From Trichosphaerium sp. ATCC 40318 (taxonomy: Eukaryota; Discosea; Flabellinia; Trichosidae), in assembly GCA_038496445.1 (NCBI GenBank), contig JALMLS010000373.1, positions 1-64,000 on the forward strand: a DNA stretch of 64,000 bases, written 5' to 3'. The notes under the pieces were generated by a model. That model was not told the origin of the DNA, searched no databases, and worked only from the letters and a program-made list of their open reading frames with translations. This document shows, in pieces, positions 10,565-23,277 of the stretch. Within the stretch, counting starts at the first letter, position 1. Each line of letters starts with the position of its first letter. The translations under genes and the position numbers were made by a program.

Positions 10565-13472
10565 TCAAATTTGAAGTTGTGACCTGTACTTCTTTGGAAA
10601 TAATTGATTTGGATGCATGCGTTCTGGGACGTTCTTCAAAAATTCGTGCTAGGCCGAGTATTAGTTTACAAGCGTAACGGTTTACCAAGACTCCAAAAAA
10701 AAAAAAAAGAAGTTCACCTTTAGTAATTTGGCAGCAGACGGCCTTTTTAGCTTATCGTATGTTGTACACAAGTCAAGAAAATCAAATGCTTTCTTACTCC
10801 AAAGCACTTTGGTTTCGTCAGGGAAAGCCTGGCAACCTACCATTTGGATTAAGATAAAAAGGGTAATCTTATCTTTTTTTTTTTATTTTCACATACCGTA
10901 TGTTGCGATTTGGTACACTTGGTAAAAAGGTTCTGAGAGCTCGTAAGGTGCTCTTCCAGTCATTATCTCATACATTGTGCATCCGACACTCCAAACATCG
11001 GCCTAGTAAAGATAAGAGATTAGATTTTTTATTTTCTTTTGTTCAAATCTTAATTAGTACGTACATTGCACCCATAACCCTCCGTTTTAATAATCTCTGG
11101 TGCCATATACAAACGTGTTCCAGCAATGCGAGTGTGCATATAAGTGCCAGGAGGACATTTTGTTGATACACCAAAGTCAGCTGCAACAAAATTAAATGTC
11201 AGCACGATTCGAGTTCGAAGTGAAAAAAGCGTGTTTGTTTTACCTAGTCGGACAATACCGTCGGTGTTAAGCATAATATTGAGACTTTTTATGTCTCTAT
11301 GGATGTACGTTTGTACATCATGGAGGTAACGTAAACCGCGAAGCATCTAAACATACATCAGAATTGAAACAAAAACCAAAGCCGAACTTACACTTCGCAA
11401 AATGTAACAAACTATGTCTTGAGGAGGCGTGCTATGAAATCGTATCCACTGTCTTAAATTACCAGCATCACAGTACTCCATAGCAATCTATTTTTTGCAA
11501 TAAGTCACGTGATTGTAATAATAACATAAAACGATATTGTTGTATTATTTGCAACACATTGAAGTGTGAGATGCGTACAGTTATACTATTTTGGTGCGTG
11601 TAAGTACCACAATAAGAGACTAGATTAGGATGATTAATATCCTTCATTATAGTAGCTTCAAACGCTATCTTTCCAACCCGTCGCTCTCCTGCAGGGAATT
11701 CTTTGAGCGCTACATACTACAAACCCCGTTAACACATATTTTTTTTTTCTCGTTTTTACCGTTAAAAACTACTCACCTTCTTATACCCATTCCCGTTTGT
11801 GGTACGATTTTTTCTTTTTGCCAAAAGAACCTTGGAAGTGGTGCTACAAAAAAACCCAACAATCAGCTGCTGCAAGAAAAACGCTTTACACAAAGTACCC
11901 GTGGTCAATTGTTGTGAGAAGTCTAAAAGCTTTTTTAGGATTAGTTTCAGCGATGAGATCCTTTGCTACAAGACAAGAAATATGAGCACTTATACGATAA
12001 GATTCGAATAGCGTACGTATGTCTCCCGGGTTAATTACAGAATGGGAATCATGTGCTATGAGCGGATACACTCCTTTGAAAGTATCTTTGATCTTAGGCA
12101 TTGGAACAATGTTTTTAGCTGGTTTCGAGATCCCAGTAAGTTTCTTCTTGCCATCAGAAGAGCTTCTATGTCTTTGTTTCTTTGGTTTCACGGGATGAGC
12201 AGAGCTTCTAGAACGTCTCCTAAGACCTGGAGATTTTTTCGCTAGTTCTGGTTTAAGAAGGACAGGCTCTAACTTGTGGTTATCAGAAATACTCAAAGCT
12301 CTTCGACGGCGTCTATTGTGAGGTTGTGAATTTCTCCGAGAGCGCTTCTAAGAATAAGAAGATATAGTCAGACAATAAAGTTCTTTCAGTTGTTTGTCCC
12401 AACAAAAGCGAAGAAGCTCACCTTAACCTCAAGCTGTTCTGCGACTTCTTTCATGTCCTTGTGCATGGTACCTTCTTTACCAGCTCTAAATAAATTGTAA
12501 ACAAAAACACGAGCAAGAGTTGTTTCTTTTTTTCCATCTTTCAAAAAACATACTGGTTAGTAATGTTGTTCCTGACAATGTTCATAGGAGGTGGAGTGCT
12601 CTTTCTTCTTTCGTGCTTTTTTCTTACATTAAGCCTCTTTTGTACTTTAAAGGCTCTTGATTTTGTGTCACAGCATTCTTCAGGTTCAGCTGCGATGCAT
12701 ACTAGCGCGTACTATGAGAAAAAAAAGCAAAAAAAAAGTAAACAGCTCGTGCCTTTAGGTACAATATCAAGAAGATCGTCCGTATGGCCTGCAGGCGGTA
12801 TACTTGAATCGCTGGCACTACAATAGAGTATTGATTATGGAAAAATGTTACAAACTGTCGCTGTTACCTCAATTTCAACAAAACGTTTCAAGAGAAGGTG
12901 TTTTTTTTCGAAAGGAACAGAAATGTCAAAACGTACCCTGAAAGGTGCTTAATCAGCGTTGGTGTATGGCTCTTACTACGCTTACGTTGTCCATGAGCGC
13001 CTATATGGTCAGATGTCTTGGTAGTTGAGGACTTGAAGTGAGTTGAAATGAGGCCGTCTTTCTTCTTCTTGAGCATTTGTTTCAGCTTGTACTTGTTCAC
13101 AGGGTAAACAGGGTTCTGGCAATCGGGAAAAGTCCGTGGGTTAAGAAGATACAGACACGATAGACTTGTAGACCAACCGTCATCACGCAAATGATCCAAC
13201 GTGACTTCGGGGCTACTCCACAGCATATTTCTGAGCTTTTGGTCCAACCCTGGTAGCAGCTAAAAACGCGTTAACGACGGTTGGTATTTTTGTGGCGTTT
13301 GTAGCCCTTAAACTGCTGTAACCGACGTATGCGGGTTACAAAACGATTGAAACCGCGCGAATACGGAAAGAGACGAAAAAGAAAAAAAAATGAAACAAAA
13401 GCCTTGAGCGCGTACGTCGTCTATGTATTTGAGCTTCTCCTTAGCTTTTTTACCTTTCGTGTAATCGGTCAT
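10565..13472 (-). CDS. STE-group (MEKK-like) serine/threonine protein kinase
   Basis: About eleven exons can be joined in frame. The start is MTDYTKGKKAKEK at 13472, and the stop follows KKYRSQLQI at 10565. The N-terminal half (about 250 residues) is basic, Ser/Arg-rich and unassigned. The kinase domain is complete: YVALKEF with the ATP-anchoring Lys (about 11710), IAMEYCDAGNLRQW hinge, HRDIKSLNIML catalytic loop (about 11270-11310), ADFGVS metal-binding motif, TRLYMAPEII and ADVWSVGCTMYEIMTG. The glycine loop is weak (HGTTSKV instead of GxGxxG). These motifs fit the STE group (MEKK/Ste20 side), which acts in MAP-kinase-type cascades. An N-terminal intron (about 13260-13418) precedes LLPGLDQKL. 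The substrate is unknown, and small-exon boundaries in the basic linker are less sure. Confidence 0.85.
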
Positions 13473-13958
13473 TTGTCAGGTAGCCTATTTCGAGCCTAAG
13501 CGCAATATCTCTTTTACTTTTTGGGTGATTTAACGCGTCTAAAGGTGCCGTTTCGCAATTTAGTAACTTAGGATAAAAACAGAAATTGTGGACTCAATTG
13601 GACTTACACGGCTCGCTCGTTTTAGTAATTTGGTATTATGGTTTTCTGTATGTGTTGTGTAAGACCTTGACTGAAAGCTAAAGCCAGAATAAGCGCTAGT
13701 CGGAGACCATCTCCTTTTTAGGCTAAATTTAGAAATTGTAGTTGCAACGCGATACCCGAAACCGAGGTATTTAGGTAGCTCTGAAACCAGTTGTATGGTA
13801 AATGATAGTCAATTTCTTAAACACCGTTTGGAGCGCTGGGTACCAAGGTATCTTTGTATTCAAAGAATAACATTAAAACCTTGCGCGTGTCAAGGCTTAT
13901 GTTTGAAACAAACACACAGCAGCTATCTATTTTGTACAACTTGTTTTGTTTATTTATT
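13473..13958. other. Intergenic region between two minus-strand genes
   Basis: It separates the stop of the CLU-kinase gene from the start of the STE kinase gene. It should hold the kinase promoter and 5' UTR on the minus strand. A short open frame on the plus strand (13795-13980) has no family features. I see no repeats or RNA genes. Confidence 0.5.
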
Positions 13959-16900
13959 CTATTTTGAGTGTATCACTTGACTTGACCTTGGTGTAAACTC
14001 ATCTTGTGATGCGCTTATCTGCAGCTCTGCTGGCGTTGGAGCATCACTAATCGAAGAAACCATTGTGTCTTTAAAGTCCTGATTCGTCATTCTCTCAAAG
14101 GTATCTCGCACTACTAGTGCTGATGGCCTTGAGCCTAAGAATATGAAAAGTTAGTGTACAACGCCAAATTGTTCTTGTGAATTGTTGTTTTATGTTCAAG
14201 AAAAAAAAGAAACGTTGGAAAAGTTAAGGGTGGTACTACTTACCTTGTTCGTATCTTACACAAGCCTCAACTACGTCTTGATATGGCTTTGGCCATAAAG
14301 TATTTACACGTGGACGTAAAGTTCCAGCTAATACACCTACACACAGTAAGCGATTGTTGAACTAATAAAAAAGCAACGTTACCTTCACGAATGTCCATGT
14401 CATTGGTGCCATGGTAAAGTAAACCGTCTCCGTATTGAGCGAGTTCCCACAAACAAGTACCAAGTGTGTAAATATCTGATGCTGTTGATACTTCTGAGGT
14501 TGCAAAGACCTGAAAGAAAGCTTAGCAATGTGGAATGACTTGGCTTTAGGTTACCTCAGGCGCACAACAGCGTGCTGGAATATCTCTGTACAGAGAGTGT
14601 TTATTGCTTGATTTTGTATCAAGTGCAAAACTGAAGTTGTGTATATGCGCATCCTCATTTTTAGACATCTAGTACAATTAGTTTTTTGGGTTTTTTTTGG
14701 GCTTTGCCACTGAGCAAGTCAAAAAACACGTGCGAGAATAGTATTTAGTGAAATGTAGTTATGTAAAATATTCATTGCGTGTAAGGCTGCGAGTCCATCA
14801 ACTACTTGAAACACAATGCGAATGAGTTTGTTCCTGTAGCAATGTTTAATAATAAGCTTAGCTTGATGACATCGAATGTATCTGGCTTACCATGGTATGA
14901 CGCCCTTGAATGACGCCATGTACTCTGACACTCTCATATCACAGAAATCTACAACCAATACTTGTTCGTTCTTATAGTACGACAACCCACGCAGTTTGTT
15001 AACGTTTTCAGGCCAAGGTTTGGATTGCGCAATTCGCCTTTAAAGATAGAAATTAACTCAAAAAAAAAAACCACTTTGAAGGTTTTCAACGTACGAGTAC
15101 ACCCGTAACTCATTTTCAAACCTTCTCTTATCTGTTGATGTAGCAGTATGTCTTGTCAAGAATTTAGCAACTACATCTATTTTCTTGTAGGTCGCCTTTT
15201 TGTCAAGATAAGCATGCAGTAATATAGCAAGAATACGACTTACCTTAAAAATGAACCCGAAAGAATCACCTGTACCAATATTATCAATAATCTTTAGATC
15301 GTAGTACGGGATAACAGGAATATTCTATTGATGTTGCAGTGAGTAATGGGATAACCACTACGACTTAATTTTTGTACCTGCATCGATTCACTTGTGTGAA
15401 GAATTGTATCAGCAGCGTTTTCTGCTTTAGCCAATTCACGCAGTAATTTCTTTATTGCACTCTTTGTTTTATCGGATTCGTTCTCACTGTTTAGCAGTTT
15501 CTTTAGCGCTAGAATACATTCATGTACTTCAGCCCAACCCCAATTAGGACTAAACAAAGACTATGTTAGACTGACTGCAAAGGCAAAAGGGTTATTTTGT
15601 GCTGGTCTAGCAAGATGTGGTTTTTTGTTTTACTTTCATACAAGTTCACTGCACCATTAACGTGCCTACTACCTGCCATATCAATGGCAACACAAAACCT
15701 CTTTCCAGCAGCTAGAATAAAATTTGTGTTCCAAGGCTTTGTTGCTCGTCCTTTTTGCATCAAGATTCTCGCCCATCTATGTACCGTTATTTTATAGTTT
15801 ATAATGATTGGTCTTACCTGTACATAGGTCTAGGGCTATCTGGTGCTTTAGCATGCGCTGTTGCAAACGCTATATCAGCTTCTACATATGCAGCAGGCTC
15901 CGTTGGATTCTAAGGAAGGTAGGCTGTTAGTATTACGAAAATTGGTGGAGATTCTGTGGTTGATTCTCGTCTTACCAGCTCAAAGAGTGCTCTAGCGTAT
16001 AAGCTCCAACATTCTGCGCTAGAATCGTCCAGCTGAATGGATATTTTAGTCCATTTGACAACAGTTTCAAGCATCTTTGTGTCTTGTACAAAATGTTAGT
16101 TGGATGTATACTTGATATTCGTTAAAAGTGTACCTAGAGCCGAAAACCATTTATACATTCTGTAAGTTGCGAGTCCATATAAGTATGCCGCCTCTCCATC
16201 AGTGGATTTGATGCGAAGGTATTCGCGATACCTACTCAATGCCTTGATTTGAATGCGTAAGCACGTGATGAAATAAAAAGAATAAAGTGGATATGTTACC
16301 ATTGATAACAAACTCTTGTTACGTCGCTTCATGCCCAGTTGTTGAAGAATATTAGCTAGTAAGCGTAATACTTTAACATCATTGTTTTCACCAAACGTTG
16401 ATAGAAGGTATTCAAGGCGATTTCGGGCCATCTCTATCGACAATAAAATATTAGAGGAAAAAAAAAAGTTTGTCGACAAAGCTCTTACCCAGTAATCGCA
16501 CCGCTTTTAATAGATTGGTTTCACCTGTGCCAAGCTCGTATAGAACCTTACTGAGGTTATATAATTCTCCCCAGCCACCAGGTACTAACTTTGTTGCATC
16601 TGGAAACATAGCGAGTGAGGACTTGGTTCACAGGGCAATGTGTTAGGTATTTAATCTGTACCTTCAAATTTGCTAAGACTTGACTCGTACAGCCATTTTA
16701 GCTCTTCAGAATTCGATGCGGAAGCTGTTTTCATCAACAAAAGAGTACCTTCAATGAAAGGTATCAGATTGACCGTTTTAACTATCTCCCGAATACTAAC
16801 TAAAATAAAGAAACATGTTAGCAATATGACAATAATTAAGGTCATCAATAAGTTACCAATATCAAGACCATTCAAAGGCCGTTCCCTCTCAAACCAAGAA

Positions 16901-19639
16901 GGCACTGAAGAATATTTCTTTGCTGGAGGTGTTAACTCCATACTTATAAGCGACTGGACTCTTGCAAAGACTTTAACGAGTAGCTCTTTTTCCTGAAATA
17001 AAGTTAACAATCAACCAAGAAAAGTTCGTAGTAAACATACCTTTATTCTGCAACTAAATAGAAGCTCCTCGGAAGAAAGAGCCCTCTCAAATTTTAGGTT
17101 GATACCAGGCTTTATAAACTTTTGCCTTATGATTGGTTAGCGCTCTTGAGAATGTTTTGTTGTGTACCAATGTTGCATGGAATTGTCTGTTGTTCCTAGA
17201 ACCTATTTTGGTGAGTATAAGTATGAAAACAATACAAAGAAAAAAAAAGAGGAAAAGAATGAGATTTTAAGTAGTTGAGTACGCACAAGGTTGAGGTATT
17301 CAACTGTCTTTGCTTTGTATGCTTCATCTTCAACAGTATGAGTGAATGCTCTTGATGCTTGCCGCCATAATTTACGTAATGTGTCTTTAATGAATCGTGC
17401 TATCATTTCAACAAGTGCAATGTTTTTTAATTGCTTTGTCTTTGCACAACGCCGGATACGGCCTAGATGCCTTATATTTATACCAGTTCTAAACCCGTTA
17501 GTTATTTTCTGATCACCTTAATACAACATTGTAGATGTGGGTAAAAAGTATCAACATTAATCACAGTACCTGTGCATCTCTTCAACGAGAGTAACTTCAA
17601 GTTGTTTTGTAACATTTTGTTGCCACTTCTTTGAAAATCCAGTGAAATAATTTTGCTTGTTGTAGCCCTCTGAAGCAATCAAGTCCCTCTCTATACGCTA
17701 CAGAAAACTCAACGTGATTAGTTGACAGAACGTCATAAAACAATCCAACTTTCAGAAATAAAAGCGAAAATCATTCACAAGGTAAACTGAATGTAGCACG
17801 TGTTATGTACCTGTACAAATTCTGGGATTACTATTTTGAACAGGTAGTGAGTTGCTTCTGTTATTTCTTTGTCATGTTCTAACTTATTAGCTTCTCCCAA
17901 TTTCGAAAAAGCGTCTGAACTCAATGGTGCTGACAAGGAAAGATTAGATTCCTTTGGATGTATTTTTTTGTTTCCTTACTCTTGTACTTTCTGACAAATT
18001 CTGGCCGCAACAATCGATACAATCTGGCGCCCTTACGTTTATGTCTCTTTTTATCAGGACCAAGGGGATATTCGGGAGGAAACACACGAGAAAAATCGAC
18101 AACTGCAAGAGTAAGCATGTCAAACAATTACAGCGGCATGTGTCGTACCATAGAACCTATTATCCAGCTGGAAAATAACAAAGCGTTAGTGAATTCACAA
18201 AAAGGAACTAACTGTGTACGAAAAAAAAAAAAAAGACAACGTACTTTTCCTAAATGACCTTCTATATCAGCTGGTGCATGCAACTCAATGAGGTTGTTAG
18301 GACCAGATCCAACTGCATGTCCTTTGAGGTTTAACCTACGCGCAACTTCTTTCATCTTGGCGGCTAATTGTGGGTTTCTATTTTCAACAGTCATCCCAGC
18401 ATTGTGAGAGCCCTAAATTAACGTTAATCACGTGATCAGTTTGGAACCAAACGCCAACTTTTGTACTGAAAAAAAAGAACAAGATGTTCCCACAAAACCA
18501 CCAACGTTATCAATGCGGAGGTAGACTTTTGCCAACGTACGTAAACTATTGTAGTTTTATCTATTGGAAGAATAGTCTCTGCGATCAGGCGGTAGCCGCG
18601 GTAATCTAAGTGGGAAACAAAAGTTAGAGGCTGTTCGTTTTCTTTTGTTGTAAAGGTAAACACGCAACAATACCGTGCCTATGAAAGCCAGTAGAGGCAA
18701 GTGAACTCCTTCAACACCGGCAGAGTAATATCCCATCAATCCTTTTAATTCATGGCCTTGAGTATTTGTTAGTGGACCAAAGGTTTCTTTGTCAAAAAAA
18801 AAACTTACCTCCTGCTTTTAGAGCAAATTCATCGCCGTCGTAGATATTTTTATTGTCAATTGAGAATTTAAAAATGACGCCTCGTTTGATGTATTTATCA
18901 CCACCTAGGTGTCACCATCAGGAAAATTCCGTCAAGAGCACAAAAAAATCAAGAAAAACAAAAACCATTAGTTTACCTGCAATACCGCCAATCTGTGCTG
19001 TGAGAGGTTTGATGGTTTTTTCAGATGGTGGTAGATGGCGCTCACATATTATAATCTTACCATACCTTATTTAAAGACAATTAAAACATGGAACAGCGCA
19101 ACAAACAAAATTTTCGTAAATGTAGTTTGTTTTTAATTTGGAAATCGTTGCACGTGGTTTATACTCTGCGTACGTAGTAGCCAAGTATACAAAGTTCTTT
19201 GCAAGCCTTAGTAGTTCCCGATAAAAAGGTGCCAGGCGTGAGTTTTCTTCATTTGTACGCCTGGTGATATCTATCGTATTTCCAAGCGAATCGACAAGAT
19301 CTTGGTATTCCTGGAGATGTTAGGAACTGTCAAACAAAAAACTCGACCAGAAGCATAGAAACGCACCTTATTCCACGCCAGAGACCAATCACCGGTTGTC
19401 AAGCTTGCTGGAAGCACTACTTTCGTATCGTACTCGAAAGAATCGCCAGTATCCTTGCGAAAATCTGGTAAACTGTCGTTGCCATCGTATGATTCAGGTG
19501 GCGAGTCATAATCAAGTAGATCAGGGTGCTGGTCGTCGTAATTTGGGTCAGTTTGATCTACTGGAAGATCTAAGGTGCGTGGCCCATAGTATAGGGGCGT
19601 TGTATACTGGTCAGCGTCGTCATCGTCTTTATTAGACAT
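13959..19639 (-). CDS. CLU-domain / TPR protein fused to a C-terminal pseudokinase
   Basis: This is a roughly 20-exon gene, from MSNKDDDDADQYTTPLYYG (19639) to the stop after SSQVIHSK (13959). After an acidic N-terminus comes a clustered-mitochondria (CLU) domain: GVIFKFSIDN, GHELKGLMGYYSAGVEGVHL, DYRGYRLIAETILPID, APADIEGHLGK, FSRVFPPEYP, LYRLLRPEFVRKYK and TGINIRHLGRIR. CLU proteins bind mRNAs for mitochondrial proteins and affect mitochondrial distribution. TPR-like helices follow (about 17000-15600). A protein-kinase fold then covers about 15300-14000, with GTGDSFGFIF glycine loop and VVAKF lysine. The catalytic loop reads LHNYISLNTIL (HRD lost) and the DFG position reads NFS, so catalysis is unlikely; CCAPEVF and SDIYTLGTCLWEL keep the fold. 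One intron (18606-18678) appears to be GC-AG. The kinase fusion is unlike the CLU proteins I know. Confidence 0.85.
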
Positions 19640-19862
19640 TTTTAACGTAAGTTGTTAAACACTCACCGCGCAAAAAAAAAAACGCCAACAGGTTGTAAAA
19701 GCGTGTAGTAAATTTGTTGTTGTACCAACGGCGTCAATTTTAAGCCAACCGGCACAACTTAGCGGAGAAACCAACTAAGAACCCTACGAAGACCCAGCTT
19801 TTCCCCCTTCATTATATTATGAACCACAATCCCGCCAATTGCTGAAGAACAAAAAAGCTGAA
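19640..19862. promoter_or_regulatory. Shared promoter region of two divergent genes
   Basis: About 220 bp separate the start codons of the minus-strand CLU-pseudokinase gene and the plus-strand zinc-knuckle gene, so both promoters must lie here or overlap the 5' ends. There is an A-run near 19672 and no recognisable TATA box. Confidence 0.45.
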
Positions 19863-20491
19863 ATGACACAGAAACAATCCTCACGGTTAGATATAACGCG
19901 GGATAAAGAAAATACATGCTACTTTTGCAACTCTAAACGTAAATACACTTGTTTTATGTGTAACACTTCCACGTGCTCTAAAGACGCCCATACTTTTGTA
20001 AATATTCAAATGAGGCGTGGAAAAGAGTATAGAACGACTACATCAAAGATATGTAACAATTGCGACCAGATTAACAACGTTCTTGTTCAATACAGGTGAG
20101 TACACTCATAAACGTTGGTTTTTCTACAATTCTCAGTGGCGCGGTTTGAAGTTTACTTTTTTGTTGAATCTCGGCCTTTTTTTGCCAAATTGGCGCCATC
20201 GCGCGTTTATTACTGGTCTAACGATGATCGTTTAGGAATAGTCTAGAAAACGACATGCTTTGCTGTGGGTTATGTATACCAGTAACGATAATAAACAAGT
20301 CCAAGAGGAAGAAAATGGAGAAGAAAGTATTAAAAAGGTTAAAACAATTGCCCTTCACAGTTCATGGTGATGATCAATTCACAAGCATTCAAAAATTTCC
20401 TTTAACACCTGGAGTTTGTGGAGAAGAGAATATAACTCCTTTGTATGTTAATGTATCAAAAGAAGAGGTTGAACTCGAGTTTTATCTGTAA
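19863..20491 (+). CDS. Small cysteine-rich (zinc-knuckle-like) protein
   Basis: Two exons (about 19863-20098 and 20235-20491) join in frame as ...VLVQY-RNSLEND..., giving about 165 residues. The start ATG at 19863 is chosen because an upstream ATG at 19820 meets a stop after eight codons. Residues 20-70 hold CYFCNSKRKYTCFMCNTSTC, then CSKDAH and KICNNC, a spacing that suggests a zinc-binding fold. The second exon adds CCGLC, then a Lys-rich stretch and an acidic C-terminus (VSKEEVELEFYL). The first cysteine pattern resembles the C-terminal zinc module of piggyBac-type transposases, but there is no transposase core nearby. Function is unknown. Confidence 0.6.
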
Positions 20492-20895
20492 AAAAAAACA
20501 AGAGTGAAATAAAAATTAGTATGGGTTAGCACGTGTTGTGTAACATTATTGCCCCTTGAAATCAATATAAGATATACGCCACAAAGTTATGGCAAGGTAC
20601 AGTGGTTCACGTGATAGAGTGTATAGGGTTCTTGGTTGTTGCTACTGTAACCAAAACTGTTGTATGAGAATTTGCTAGTTCCAATGCTAGAAGGCATCGC
20701 TGACAGGCGAGAACTCAGGAATCTACAGCATAATTATATTATTCATGGCGTTTTCGATGACTACGTTGTGGCCAGTTAAAAGATTTTCAAACTGATCTGT
20801 CAATGGAATGATGTAGTGACTAGTTTATTATTTCTGAATGACAAGCTCTAGTTACGGACAAATGGACATGTTATAATCAATATAACATAAGTACT
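20492..20895. other. Intergenic region between convergent genes
   Basis: It lies between the 3' ends of the zinc-knuckle gene (plus) and the dienelactone hydrolase gene (minus). Both 3' UTRs and polyadenylation sites should be here. I see no open frame with family features and no repeats. Confidence 0.5.
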
Positions 20896-21941
20896 TTAAA
20901 CCATGTTCTTCTTGCAATGATCAAGGAGTATTCCCAAGGCTTCATGAGTCCTATCAAAAGTTAGCACAAAAACCCATTTGTAGAAGAATTATTTGTACCT
21001 CTTGACGTTCAACTCGTTTGTAAAATCGGCACGTGCAGAGCACCATCCATGGTGCATATCATCAAAGCGCTGATAGTGGCACTTAGAACCATAAGCAGAT
21101 TCCTTCATTGCTTTTTGAAGCTCTTCAAATTGTTGTTCGTCTTTTGAAGGCAAGAACACAATTGGTGATTTAACTTTTGACATGAGTTCTGCGTTACACA
21201 AGCTAGCTGGATGAGCACCGCCACATACCTGTAAAAATATATTAACAAACCTTATGAGAAAAGTAATCAAAGCAAAATTAGGTTTGAACGACACGAAACA
21301 CTAACCAACAAGTTGCTTTTGGCAGAACAAAAATCGGAGAAATAAAAAAACGTAAAAACTAACCTTAAACAAACCAGTAGCGGAAGCGTGTAATGCCATG
21401 AGTACGCCCCAACAGAACCCATAAAAAGCCATCTTAGTTGCACCTTTTTCTTTCAAGAAAGCAACAACCTAAACCGTACAAATCATGACCACGTGTCGAC
21501 GTCAAAAGGCATTTTCAAATTTACCTTTTTGAAGTCTGGTTGTATGACTTCCCAAGTTCCAGCCTCACCTATCCATTTCTTAAGCCCTGACCAATCCTTT
21601 GGAGGGAACCCCTCAAGAGGCCATGGGTTTCCTTTAAAAAAATCCGGCATAACAACGTAATAACCTGCAGCTGCTAGTATATCACATACTTGTTGTGTAT
21701 TAGGATGTATCCTGCGATATATTTTAGTTTAAACAGCGAAGATGTCTTTTCGAAAAGTTTTTGTTTTTTATTGCTTCGTTTTGTACCCAAATATATCGTA
21801 TCCTATTATTATCGCTTTATCGCATTGTTTACCAGTTTCATAGACTTTTAAGCCTTCAACGTCAATAAATTGACCTGTTGGTTTATAATTTGATGTAACG
21901 ATTGGTTTTACGTCAGTAGGACAACAGTTGCCTTCACTCAT
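20896..21941 (-). CDS. Dienelactone hydrolase family protein
   Basis: Five exons give about 250 residues, from MSEGNCCPTDVKPIVTSNY (21941) to the stop after GILLDHCKKNMV (20896). The fold is the alpha/beta hydrolase of the DLH family (carboxymethylenebutenolidase-like). Landmarks are AIIIGYDIFG, VVMPDFFKGNPWP, the nucleophile elbow GFCWG with the catalytic Cys, the acid region in LPSKDEQQ, and the catalytic His in DDMHHGW. All three triad positions are therefore present. Eukaryotic members of this branch are mostly uncharacterised hydrolases; the true substrate cannot be told from sequence. The last intron (about 20944-20996) restores the frame as VKR-THEALG. The 5' flank TTTACACGCTTACAACCAG lies directly before the ATG and could be a splice acceptor for a leader. 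Confidence 0.9.
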
Positions 21942-22283
21942 ACTGGTTGTAAGCGTGTAAACCAGTCAAGACTGTTAAAATTGATCCTTTTCCGAAAGTT
22001 CGTACAATCTCCAAAGAGACGAATTCGTTACATTTCCTAAACAAACATACTTTTTGAAACAACGATTAAACCAATCACGTGATCTACTAAAAAGACTTGT
22101 AATTGTTTGGCACGGCTCAGTATAGTCTTGTCAATTCTGTACAATGTATCAAAGACAAGTGTTTTTTTGAATTCGAAAAAAGAAGTCATAAAACAAAATC
22201 AAGTCCAAAAGCGTTTTAGTTATTTACAACACTTGATGCCTCCTACTTTACAAAAGTGTTCGCTTCTTTGGTTTTTTCTTTTA
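21942..22283. other. Intergenic region between two minus-strand genes
   Basis: It lies between the ubiquilin stop and the dienelactone hydrolase start, both on the minus strand. A short plus-strand frame (22107-22307) has no recognisable features. It should contain the hydrolase promoter and the ubiquilin polyadenylation site. Confidence 0.45.
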
Positions 22284-23245
22284 TTAATTGAATCCAGCGG
22301 AGTCTAAAAAAACCAAAGTAAGCACAAAGAAACAAATAACAGAAACAACAAAGTCAAAAAAATCAACAATAAGAAAAAAAGTGTTTCCCGTACTTAGCAA
22401 ACGCTCAATAGCCAATTGAACTGATCCATTGGTTTGTTGAAGAGCCAATATACAAGCTTGATTATTCGTAAAGCCCATACCATTCAACTGTGCAATTTGT
22501 GCTTGAAATTTTTCTTCAGGTGGTCTGTTATCAACTGGAATTTGAGGTTGAGGTTGAGCTGTACCACCCATATTGCCGCCCATGTTACCGCCCATATTGG
22601 CAAACATTTGAGCCATTGGGTTGGGTTGCGCTTGGGCTGTACCAGTGGTACCACCTGTGCTACCTGTATTGGGTGTTCCTTGATTTGCTGTACCTGGCTG
22701 AGGGCCGCTACAACACGAGTAAGTACAACAACATAAAACCTTAAAAAAACTTTAAGCTATTCAAAGAGAAACGTACAACATGCCACCCATGCCGCCACCC
22801 ATGCCGCCCATATTTGGCATGCCGCCCATACCGCCCATGCCGCCCATGCCGCCCATGCCACCCATGGCAGCTTGCATTTGCATGATTTGTTGAAGCATTT
22901 GTGGATTTGCAAGCATTTGACGAAGTTGGGGGCTCTGTAATGCTTGTCGAAGTTGAGGTTGTTGGTTCATTAAATTTTGCATCATTGGGTTGTTATTTAT
23001 CATCTAATTGAAGGAAAAATAAATTAGTCTTATTGTTCCCTACCAACTCTTGGACTACCAAGGTCATACCTGGTCGAGCATTTGTGGGTTTTGTAAAATT
23101 TGTTGAAGCATCTGTTGAACGAATGGGTTGCCCATCATTTGTGCCATCTGACACGTGTCAAAAAAAAAGTCGATAAACCTAGAAAACAATGCAGAAATTT
23201 CCGTACCTGTTGAGGGTTCATACCACCCAGTCCGCCCATGCCGCC

Positions 23246-23277
<32 letters not shown>

